From Hirsutella rhossiliensis (Eukaryota; Ascomycota; Sordariomycetes; Hypocreales; Ophiocordycipitaceae): DNA of 64,000 nucleotides. Under the pieces are notes generated by a model. That model made no database searches and had not been told where the DNA came from. It was given only the letters and a program-made list of their open reading frames with translations. The stretch lies in contig NW_025408679.1 in the NCBI RefSeq assembly GCF_020360975.1, forward strand, positions 1,302,001 through 1,366,000, read 5' to 3'. The position numbers and the translations under genes are program-made. Below, piece after piece: positions 50,177-59,371 of this stretch (positions are counted from its first letter, which is position 1; every line of letters begins with the position of its first letter).

Positions 50177-51595
50177 ACCTTAACCCCCTTATAAAGGCCT
50201 ATATATAAGAGTCTTTAACTATTATAGGTAATAGGCTTAGGCTACGGCCTAAGCTATATAGTTACGTATAGAGGGCCGGATCCTATATATATAAGGGCGG
50301 GCTAGCCGTATATAAAAGAGCTCTATATAGCTTATTAATATTATCCTATAGACGGCACCTATATATACGCCTCTACTTACTCCGTAATACTATATTCTTA
50401 TAAATAGCTAAGCTATTATAAGGAAGGTTATAGGTTTCTTAGACCTAGCTATATATATTAAAAGGCTCTTATTTAACTTAGAAGTATTTTATAATATATA
50501 GCTATACTAGTGCCCTAGCTACCTAGGGATCTTTAGTAATAAGCTAGCTAACTAGCTAGATAAAAGAGGCTTAGGGGCCCCTACCTAAGGGACCTCTTTA
50601 GTTTTTATTAGCTACTTATAAAGAAAGGTCTAGTAAGCTACTAAGGACTATTAAAAGGGCCTCTAGGCTACTAAGGCGGCTAAAGGCCCTAAGGCTAAGA
50701 GCCTAGGTAAGTATTATATATCTATTTAAAAGACCCCCCGCCTAGCCCTTAGCTAGGAAAAGGACCTTATAGGGAGGCCTAGGCTAACCCTCTTAGCCTT
50801 TTACTAGCTCCTCTTTAAGGCCGGCTTCTTATTTTCCTTTTTAAAAAGGACTAATAAGGTAGACTAAGACGACTACCGCTATAGCTAAGGAAGGTATACG
50901 GCTAAGCACCTTATCTTAAGGTGCCTAAATTATAAGGGGAAAAGAGAGGTCCTTTACTAGACCTCTAAGAGATAAAAAAGGGCCCTTAGCCTACCTATTC
51001 CCTATAGCTCTAAGGAAGGAAGGGAAGACCTTTTAACCTTCTTAGCTAAAATAAAGATAGGGATAGCTAAGTAGCTAGAAAAGGGGTAACCTAGGGGCCC
51101 TAGGGCCCTTAAGGGGGAAAAATATACTTTAAGAGGAACTAAAATAACCTTTCTTTTATTATTACCTTTATAGCTATCCTTTCCTTAATTAGTTATAAGC
51201 CCCTAGGCTCTATAGCTAGCTAGGACTACTAATAGGGGCCTAGTCCTTTACTAGCCTCGCTATAGCCTTAGAGGCTATATATAAGTAATAATATAATTTT
51301 TTTTTACTTAGGTATAAGGTTATAAGTATTATAGGCTTCGTTTAAGTCGTCTTACTATATAAGGGTATTAAGGAGAGAGAAGAGGGTCTATTATAGCGCT
51401 GGTAATAGCTTTAAATTAATATATATATATGTGTGTGCGTGTATAGGCGGGCGGGGGCGCGGGCGTTTAGGCGGTACCGCTACCTGCGATGCGGGCGCGG
51501 TATAAATGGGCGGGGCGGGCTAGTGTCAGTACGTATCTTAAAAGTGGGACCTTTATGCGAATTGCGATGGGTCTTTGTACAAATAGTATTACTCA

Positions 51596-51603
51596 ATATA
51601 ACA
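51596..51603. repeat. 8-bp target duplication AATATAAC (right)
   Basis: Identical to 43744-43751. It marks the right end of the long-TIR element. Confidence 0.85.
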
Positions 51604-52092
51604 GACCGGAGCGGCAGGCCTGCTTCTCACACATATCTTGCCGGCTGCTGCGTTTATGCGGGCATCGTGACAATGATGAGTAGCCTCCAACGCGCCCTTC
51701 CAGAAGATTTCCATCGAATCGTGGTGGAGACGGAAGTCGACGATGAATTTATGCTAACTTAGCTATTGCGATGCTAGCTATATCACAAGCGCTGGTGGCA
51801 GCGACTCGAGGCATCCTTTTAACGGTCGAAATAGCTTACAAAAACACGCGATGCAGGGATCAACAACTCAGTGAGGGATACGTACAGCCGACAAGGATGC
51901 AGGGAATTTGCGCACTAAATTTGGGTGGGCCATATCCCTCTTGTCCGCCTTCTTTTTTGCAAGGCGTTGTGGATCAGGCCCTATATGTCGCTAAGATGAA
52001 ATGCCAATCTAGGAGGCCCAGGCGAACAAGGCCATAATCTACGTAATGTCAGCGGCGGGACATATAGAGTCAAGACCCTAAATTAACCCTTA
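51604..52092. other. Intergenic sequence, no gene recognised
   Basis: About 490 bp of normal composition, continuous with 43599-43743 before the transposon arrived. Several short open frames overlap on the plus strand (ending 51762 and 52037), but none shows a family motif or splice-supported extension. Confidence 0.5.
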
Positions 52093-53939
52093 AGTCAGCT
52101 CACCCACTTGGGGGCACACCCACTTAAGGGCACGTCTCCACAACACCAACGCGCCGACTGACTCGTACATCACAACCGCGAATTCTCGTGCATCTTATAC
52201 TTAATTATTATTAAAAAAACATCATTCGAATCAGCAATATCTTAGCTTTCCAAATATACTAAAGATCAGCTTCAGAACGCTCTAGCTAATATTAAATTCG
52301 GCATAGGTCAGGTGCAGGCTAGTCGGAAGTAGGGTATTCCAAGGACGACACTTTAGAAACGCCTTAAAGGTGCCTAACCGAAGAGAGAGGCATACGAATG
52401 CTATCAGAGGCTTAGCCGAGAGCAAGAGAAACACCTCCGGGATTGGGTTCTTGCCCAAGCCGCCCAAACTCCCAACGCATCTCCAGCTAAGGAATTCGCC
52501 GGCCGTATTATCACGGCTGCAGGCGACACCCGCCTACTTGGAAAACACTGGGTAGCAGGCTTTTTAGCCCGAAATCCAGAGGTTAGCACGATCAAAGGTA
52601 AAGCTCTCGATTCTGCTCGCATTAACGGCGCTTCTATGGCCCGGATCAAGGAGTGGTTCTAGTTACTCAAGCTCCCGGCTTTATAGGCCATTCCCCCGGA
52701 ATCACGCTTTAATATAGACGAGATAGGTATCCTCGAAGGCCTCGGCTGCAACGGCCTCGTGCTAGGGAGCTCAGAGAAGAAGGAGACGCTTAAGAAGCGG
52801 CTTGGGTCGCGTTGTTGGACTATAATAGTAGAATGCGTCTCTGCTACTGGCCGGGCCTTAACTCCTCTTATAATCTTTAAAGGTTAGGACCTTTAACACC
52901 AATGGTTCCCTGAAGAACTCGACTTTCTAAAGGATTGGGACTTTATAGCCTCTCTAAAGGGCTAGACGAGCGACTCTATCGCGATTCAATGGCTCAAGTA
53001 GGTCTTTATCCCACAAACAAGAAGCTAGCCACAAGGCAACGTCCTCTTAATTGTAGATGGCCACGGAAGCTATTAGACTGACGATTTTATATACGAATGC
53101 TTCCTACACGGCATATATCTCCTTTTTCTACCTCTACACGCCTCGCACGTCCTTCAACCTCTCGATATCTCGATTTTTTCGCCGATTAAAGCTACCTACC
53201 GACGTCAACTCCAAAAAATCGCTTCTCTCGACGATACAGCACCAATTAGCAAGGCACTTTTCCTTCGCTGCTATTATTAGGCCCGGCAGGCCGGCCTAAC
53301 CGAGAAAAATATTAAAGGGGGGTGGCGAGGGACAGGACTTTGGCCAGTTAATATGGCAAAGCCATTAATGAGCCGCTTCGTCTTGCCCGCGCCGTCAACG
53401 CCGTCACCACTAAAGAGGAAGAAGAATTTAGGCTTAATAGACAATAGCGATGCCCTCAAAACACCGAGACGATCGCAGGAAGTCCGTAGGCTTATTGGGG
53501 GGCTCGAAAATCGCGGTCAAGTTGACCGTACGATCCGTGTGCTTTTTAGCAAAGTTGGCCGCAGCCTTAATCGTCAGAACACGTAGCTTGCAACGGCACA
53601 GCTACGCATACAACAGCTTGAGCATCAATTATATCGTCTACGGCCTCAAAAGCAACGAAAAATCGCCTAAGATCCAAATGGCCGGTTTATACGGATTGAA
53701 CAAGTCATCAAGACGAGGAAACAGCTTCAACGCGCCCTTGAGCCGTCTGCCGTCGCAACAGCCAGTCAGAAGGCGGATTTTGAAGCTCTATGTGGAAGCT
53801 GGCAGCTAGAATAGTAGGAAAACACCATAATTAAGTATCGCGATGTAAAAACGCGGCTTTAATTGCTATTAGAATATGCTGTCTTGGTTGTATGAGACGT
53901 GCCCTTAAGTGGGTGTGCCCCCAAGTGGGTGAGCTGACT
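52093..53939 (+). mobile_element. Fot1/Pogo (Tc1-mariner) element 2
   Basis: 1,847 bp with perfect 46-bp terminal inverted repeats (52093-52138 and 53894-53939), termini AGTCAGCT, and TA duplications at 52091-52092 and 53940-53941. The inner TIR contains two CCCACTT-type repeats. The TIR sequence differs from element 1 beyond the first 7 bases, so this is a sister family. Confidence 0.95.
52215..53830 (+). pseudogene. Pogo-type transposase, lightly RIP-inactivated
   Basis: Relic of a cut-and-paste transposase. An N-terminal Psq-like helix-turn-helix (QLQNAL...ASRK.GIPRTTL, about 52265-52365) is followed by a CENP-B type DNA-binding domain (about 52395-52660) and DDE_1. DDE_1 motifs are FNIDEIGILEG (52709-52741; usually NIDET, so Thr to Ile fits RIP), SATGRALTPLIIFKG, LIVDGHGS (about 53047-53067), and LPLHASHVLQPLDISIFSPIK (about 53130-53187). 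Several TAG stops replace Gln/Trp codons, for example near 52345, 52661 and 52886. The C-terminal third (53300-53620) remains open. It cannot make active transposase. Confidence 0.88.
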
Positions 53940-53941
53940 TA

Positions 53942-54708
53942 TCGGCGGAGCCGAGTAGTCGAGGCTAGAGAGCTTCCCGCCTTGGAGGCATTAATACACG
54001 AATCGTCATCAAACCAGTCGACGGCCCTATTCTGGGATTGCCGATCTTGACTCAACCATGAGATGATTCATGCCTGTTCACAGTGTATATAAGCATTTTA
54101 GACTGTTGATTCATGAAACTCAACAAGTCTTAGCATGCCCCTCAAACGTCGTGTAAGATGCTCAGTAGTATTTCTTAGCGTATTTTTTAAGGGTAGTATA
54201 GAGGTAGCTTCTTGTACTCGTAAGAGCTGCGGGACTGCCAATAAGATGCATTTCGTCATAGAGCATAATTTCGCGGCATCTTCAACATGATAAGTTTGAG
54301 TCACGTTGTCTCAGTCATCGCGTTCTAGTCTGCTTATAACCTCGGATTTTAGGTTTCAAGTCCCTCTTCATCGTGTCACAAACCTCGATAACACTCGGGA
54401 GACCGTCCGACGACTGCATATGTGGTACCATGCCCTTACCCCCCCCCGTCGTCCCGAGTTCAAAAGCCAACAAATTTTCACTTCGAAGGGGGGCAGGGCA
54501 AGGGGCCAGTTGAGATGGGAGACGAGTCGAGGTTTCCAGAAAAAAGAGTTGAAGAGTAAAGCCTGTGCTAGACGGATACATATTATTTACTGGCACGTGG
54601 TGTAGTGCGTGCATAAATGTCTATAATAATGATATAACGTCTATACTGTAAGATTGCAGAGTGTAAAGGGTATTGAATGAAGTACGCGCCGGACCTGTTT
54701 AAGTCCGT
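53942..54708. other. Intergenic region, no gene recognised
   Basis: 767 bp downstream of the Pogo element and beyond the transporter's 3' end. Composition is normal. A C run at 54441-54448 and an A run at 54539-54544 are present. Open frames on both strands overlap one another and lack domain content. Confidence 0.5.
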
Positions 54709-55882
54709 CTATCTGCGACTTGCCGAGTGTTGTTTGATAATTACCGAGTAGCTGCAGTTGGTCAGTATTATACCGGTCTCGTTTCTCGAACGGGTATGTG
54801 CTTACGCTACAATGCCGGATATAGCCAAGATGATTCCAATAATCGACTTGTCGCCGATGGCGCGTCCGGACACTATCCAGCCAAGGACCACGATAGTGCA
54901 CGTCTTGAGATGCCCAACGACGGTGCTGGACACGGCGCCCGCCTGAGCCACGATGAAGAATTGGGATATGTTTATCAACAACGCGAACACGCCAGACTGG
55001 GAAGAATCAGCCAAGAGGTCGAGGTCATGGAAGGGATAACGAACGAGAAGAATCATCAGCCACCTTGACAGAGGCACTGCGGTCCATTGCGGAAGGGTGT
55101 CGCAAAATGGGATAGCATAAACGAGTAGCAAGGACGCGATTGGTGCTTGGTTATAGAGTAGCTGCATGCTACTCATCTTAAGTTCGGTATGATAGTTACC
55201 GACCCAGATGGTATAGAGGGACGAGGCAAAGATGCCGGAGAAGGCGAAGACGATGCCCAACGAAGAGGTCGTCTTCACAGTTGCATCGCTTGCCGGTAGG
55301 GAGTCGTAGTAGGAGACCACGCCCACGCCTATACAGACCGGGATCAGGGAGATGATGGCCATCCTTGGCAGCGTCGCTCGGTAGAGCACGAAATTTAGTA
55401 TGGCGACGACGGGCGTGAGCAGGATGCGCGCAACTTGATAGAAGGTAACAGAGGAAAACGCCAGGGAGAGGTTCGGGAGGACCACGTTTAGGCACATGGC
55501 CATGGCGAGCGGCACTAACTTCCGAAACGGCGCGTGCCTTGGAACGAAGAAGGCGAACCGAGGCCTGGAGAGGACGAACAAAGCCAGCCACGTTGCCATA
55601 AAGTGGAAACAGGCGAAGGCAAGTTGGCAGAGCTTCCATGATGGATCCGAGAAGATGGCTTTGTTGACAAAGACCTAATAGCGACGTTAGAGCGTGACGA
55701 CATACTAGCATCTTGAACGGTGTACATACAATTCCAACTGTTGCCAGCGTGTTGACTACTATCCAGAATACGGCCTTAACGGAGCTGGGTGGCGACTGCT
55801 CCAACTGTGTCTCTGATAGAGACACGGGCAGAGCAGATTCGCAGTCGTCGGTGCCTAATAGATCTATGAGTTTTTCCCCCAT
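54709..55882 (-). CDS. Nucleotide-sugar transporter of the triose-phosphate-transporter (TPT) family
   Basis: Four exons: 55882-55730, 55674-55045, 54996-54806, 54751-54709. Introns are 55, 48 and 54 nt. The product is 338 aa. The 48-nt intron (54997-55044) keeps frame and could be read through as 16 extra residues, but removing it restores LMILLSGVFALLINISQFF, typical of the family. Start is ATG 55882, the first in frame. Exon 1 ends in the first membrane helix (VKAVFWIVVNTLATVGI). Later signatures: NKAIF (exon 2 start), LNVVLPNLSLAFSSVTFYQV, and VVGHLKTCTIVVLGW (287-301), as in plant UDP-rhamnose/UDP-galactose transporters. About ten helices are expected, in the Golgi membrane. Next to UDP-rhamnose genes, UDP-rhamnose import is the best guess. 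GDP-mannose or triose-phosphate-like substrates are possible. Confidence 0.88.
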
Positions 55883-57091
55883 CTTGAGAGGGTCGATCAA
55901 ACGTTGGTTGCTCTGCAAGGCCTTCCTCTGGGACGGAATGGTGACAATGATGATGGCTTGACAGGAAGCAAGTCCACTCTCGTATGCTGCTCACACCAGG
56001 GCCAGAAGCTCGTGAAGGACCGGTGCGTCAATTATGCCAGGTGGCCCAAATGTGGTCCTGTAGTATGAATGGGAGGTGGCCGGGATTATCGAAGCCCGAG
56101 AGCCTGGGGTCTGCGGTAGAGCCGTGGGATATAGCACAATATGAACGCCAGCACTGCTGGAATCCGTACTAATGCTATATATCCCCCACTTGATGTCTCG
56201 CCCGAGTCATTTTCCTGCTCCTGGCTTTCAAGATCGATTTACCGTCCTAATAAGGGAGGGAGACGAGCCCGGTTGCAAGCGATTGACACAGTACGCTGAG
56301 AGATTGACTGTGTGGGCTACCCCGACCCGCAACGCAAGCCTTGGTGCTGGTAACTCTAAAGCAAGCGTGTTATGGACCGCCTTTTACCCTAATTAAGCCT
56401 AGGGAGGCCAAATAGTGGATGTGCGAAAGATGTGCCATTGTCTACCTCTGCCAAGTGTCGAAATCTCAGCTTGGCAAAGCGAAGCACGAGTCAGAAGAAG
56501 GGCGTTAAGTCGTCTTGGGACTAAAGATTGGATATAGGCACCAACCACCGTTATGCATGTTTTCAACGAGTCAGCGCCTGGTCTACTTGTTATTAGTTGA
56601 ACTTTAACAGGGAGCCCACTAATTAATCTCGCCAGAGGTCCTTCTATTCGCGCTTGTACATGCTGCTACATGGCACTGGTGACTTTATGCGCCGAGGAAC
56701 ATTTGTCAAAGAGGTAGGGTTATTGACTATTAGAGGGCCCCCCTGATTACAGTTCTTAGGGTCTCACCAAGAATCGGATGCATTATGTACAGGAGTATAT
56801 GTATAGAGGGGCCTTTGAAAGGTTATGACTTGGTCCAGTGGCTTATAGGGGGCTCACACGGGAACTGTCGCGTCACGACTTTTCCTCCGTACGCTTAGTC
56901 AAAGGCACATTGTTACAGGCAGTAATTACGTAAATTGCGTAAAGACGTAAGTAACTTCGTATAAGTTTGGCCAATTCCATAACATGAAGATTTTCTCCTT
57001 TTGGCTCTAAATTATATGCTGTAAGTATCTGATTTCTTCCCGGGCACGCATATACATGCAACTGAATCCTCGTCGTTGACTATACGGAGCA
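55883..57091. other. Intergenic region between transporter and GT92 pseudogene
   Basis: 1.2 kb shared by two divergent genes. I see no coding region with a motif. Some stretches near 56090-56130 and 56400 look slightly C-to-T eroded, but CpA/TpG remain common, so heavy RIP has not occurred. It should contain the transporter promoter. Confidence 0.5.
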
Positions 57092-58063
57092 ATGCACCCC
57101 CAGGTTACTACCCTCTATCTCAGCCTTGCCACGAGGCCGCGGACAATACTAGTCACTGTTCTCGTCCTTGCTTTCGTTCCTTTTCTTGCCTTTGATCTCA
57201 GGCCCTAGATGCCTCCTGGCCTTGCCCGAAGTGGCAAGACACGCCTAGACATCGCATCTAGGGACAGATACGTAGCTGTCTGCCTCGCGGTCAAGGACCA
57301 GGGGCTCGACCTTCCCAAGTGGCTTTAGCATCACTACTTTAATATAGGCGTCGGCAAATTCTACATCATAGACGATACGTCCCAGCCGCCCATGTCCTCG
57401 TTCGTCGACACGCTAGGCGTCCCAGCCTCGGCCATCGAGTTCCATTATAACACAGTTGACGAGCGAGTGCCTACAATGCAACACGCCCTATATAACAAAT
57501 GCAGCGAACTTAGGCGCGACAAGCACGAGTAGATGGCCTCCTCGACGCCGACGAGTTCCTAGACGCGCCGGGCCCCGAAACACTCCAAGACCTTGCTTAA
57601 GGGCTTCGAACCCATCCAGGTCATCGGCGCCGTGGGCGTCAGCTGGCGACTTCACACGTCTAACGGACAGGAAGTGCGGCAGCCGTCTGTGCGAAAGGCC
57701 TTTACCGAGTGCATCTCCGACGACGAGGAGCACAATGGCGAGGGCACCGACAACCGCCACATTAAGTCCATCGTTCGCCTTAGGGACTACCACGCCGCGA
57801 GCACTCCGCACTATTTCCTCCTTAACAACGATGCTATCACGGTTGGCGAGCACGGCGACCTGGTCAAGGACTCGTTCCGCCTCCCGCCGACGCGCGACAG
57901 GCTAGCGATATACCATTACGCAGTCAAGAGCAGGGAAGAGATGGAGGCGAAGATGAGCCGGGGCAATGGCATGGACCAACCCAAGGCCTGAGACTTCTGG
58001 GACCATGTCGAGAAAGAGATGCCGCATATGTCGTGCTCGGAAATGGCCCGATGGGTGCAGTAA
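57092..58063 (+). pseudogene. GT92-like glycosyltransferase pseudogene
   Basis: A full-length 323-codon frame from ATG 57092 to TAA 58061, broken at several points. There are in-frame TAG at 57206, 57326 and 57530 and TGA near 57990 (at former Trp/Gln codons), a 1-nt loss at about 57539 and a 1-nt gain at 57595. The two shifts cancel, so the frame recovers after 57 bases. The intact ancestor was a type II membrane protein with anchor residues about 18-34 (TILVTVLVLAFVPFLAF). Core motifs: CLAVKDQGLDLPKW, HHYFNIGVGKFYIIDD, GAVGVSWRLH, RKAFTECI, DNRHIKSIVR, HYFLLNN. The metal-binding LDADEFL motif (57541-57561) lies in the shifted part. The family is GT92/DUF23-like. Introns cannot explain the stops, because the homologous sequence is continuous across them. 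Confidence 0.85.
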
Positions 58064-58643
58064 GCTCGTGCATACTGTCAATCACGGAAACCGGGAACGT
58101 GAAAGAACTGACCGTTCGTCCTCTAAACGACTTAGCCTACCTAGACTAAAGACTATAGTATATGACTAGGGTGATGATAATATGGTTAATGCATATAAGA
58201 GGTCCTTACACTCGACTTTCTATTATCTCTTCGAAATATAAGCTCCTTTTGACTTCGTAGCAGCACCTACTGGATTTATGATTGGACTTGAATTCCAACC
58301 TAAGCCTTGGCGAGAAACCCGATTGTTGGTGGAAGAATGTTAGCGCTTTGCACTTTCCTCGACCGTCGTATGTAGCTATTTATCATCTCGCAATTGCACT
58401 ATTCTCAGCACAGACGCCAAGGCATTTCAGCAGTTGCGGGATGACAACAAGGTCATGCAAATGTCGCCTGCGACGTAGTTCTATAGCGATGGCATAGCGC
58501 CCTCGTTCGGAGAGTAAAGCCTATATCTAGGGGCCGACGCTTCCTCTTGATCTCCTCGAAGGGGAACATTAGAGGCGAAATCTTCAACTACTAGGCAAGA
58601 TCACTGCCCTTCTCGTCTCGCTAAGGGGCAACCTTAAATCTAA
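58064..58643. other. Intergenic region between two convergent genes
   Basis: 580 bp between the ends of the GT92 pseudogene (plus) and the DUF5672 gene (minus). It contains both 3' ends and nothing else I recognise. Confidence 0.5.
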
Positions 58644-59371
58644 TTAGATAGCTCGTCGGCCAGTAAGCATCTTCACCTCGGGACAGTACTGCTCGATAGC
58701 CTCTATATGATCAGGTTGCCACCTTGTCGGCTGGTGATAGCCGAGCGGCGTCTCGTAGTAAATCGTCTCGACGGCAAACGTCTTTGCAACGGCCTCGTCT
58801 GGGAGGTTAACCCCATTAGCCTCGCGGGCCTTAGATTCAGTGTAAAACCACTGGTCCTCGAAGCCTATGCCACTCGTGTCGAAGCTAGCGTCCCGGGTGA
58901 TATTAAGGAAGAGCTTCGGGTTGCGGATCGATAGCCCGCCATTATAGCCCACCCCGAACTCGGGGCTGATAGGCGCACCGATGAAGTCGTACTGTAGAAA
59001 GTCGTCGATAGCGGCCTCGGCCTTGGAGCAGACGATGCTGTCGGTCTGGAAGAGCAGAATGCGGCGGGCGATCTGCACCTGCTCCCATATCCACGGCTTA
59101 GTGAGGAAGCGCGAGACCGACTGGCTATCGCTAAGCGCAGTGTTAGGCGGGAGGAAGCGGACATTGATGCGGCGCTCGTCAAGGGCGCGATGGAATGCCG
59201 GCGACGAGGGCACCACCCAGTGCTCCTCGATGGTGAATAACACGATGGTCCATTTGGGGCCCAGCACTGTGGCAAAGTGCAACATATGCGGGACCAGGTT
59301 TTCGGTCGTCTGCGTCTCTATGACGACGGCCAGGTTGGAACCCGCGGCCTGCTCCTCCTTCGCGCTAGGGT
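58644..59371 (-). pseudogene. DUF5672-type glycosyltransferase C, 5' end cut off by a LINE
   Basis: An open minus-strand frame of about 242 codons ending at the stop at 58644. It runs upstream into the LINE tail at 59371 without a start for the N-terminus. Present: SNLAVVIETQ, PKWTIVLFT, SRFLTKPWIWEQ, ILLFQTDSIVCS with the acidic TDS site, YDFIGAPI, YNGGLSIRNP, GFEDQWFY, FAVETIYYE, YCPEVKM. It matches the genes at 40855 and 42524. The membrane anchor and about 40-60 residues before SNLAVV are missing from this stretch and would lie beyond the LINE, outside the window. The remaining catalytic part has no stop or frameshift. An internal ATG (59285) would give a protein without the first strand and anchor. 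Probably non-functional. Confidence 0.82.

Larger units (their letters stand above)
44602..51306 (+). mobile_element. Tad-like LINE, plus strand, internally deleted, RIP-degraded
   Basis: Same family as the minus-strand LINE at 59372-64000: the 3' portions match in opposite orientation (51140-51290 against 59385-59510, and 47341-47460 against 62520-62610). A gag-like ORF1 relic spans about 44640-46600, with a zinc-knuckle-like relic near 46470. Most of the endonuclease/RT region is missing around the two inserted LTRs, and the 3' part resumes at 48151. The tail is a T run at 51295-51305. CTTAGG on both sides (44596-44601 and 51307-51312) is a likely target duplication. Confidence 0.75.
43752..51595. 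mobile_element. Long-TIR DNA transposon copy B (Mutator-like?), carrying a nested LINE
   Basis: The outer ends 43752-43921 and 51425-51595 are inverted repeats of about 170 bp (GAGTAATACTATTTGTACAA... at the left, its complement at the right). They are flanked by the exact 8-bp duplication AATATAAC. The left arm (to 44601) contains the GC-rich GGCGGCGGCGGCGGCGCC and matches 26892-27545 plus 35474-35680. The right arm starts at 51307. The interior 44602-51306 is a LINE. Minus the LINE the element is about 1.1 kb, so it is an internally deleted form of copy A. The left arm is barely RIPed. It sits between the two halves of the gene island. Confidence 0.75.

Noticed and set aside
51433..52037. 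Overlapping open frames of 109, 64 and 88 codons
   Set aside because: They start inside the transposon TIR and run across its target duplication, so they cannot be ancestral genes. No family motif.
54316..54614. Pair of 99-codon overlapping frames on both strands
   Set aside because: Mutual shadows in intergenic DNA with homopolymer runs; no motif or splice-supported extension.
55196..55918. Single 240-codon frame beginning MQSNQ on the minus strand
   Set aside because: It begins with a TTG codon and reads through the first intron into the wrong frame; the spliced model fits the transporter family.
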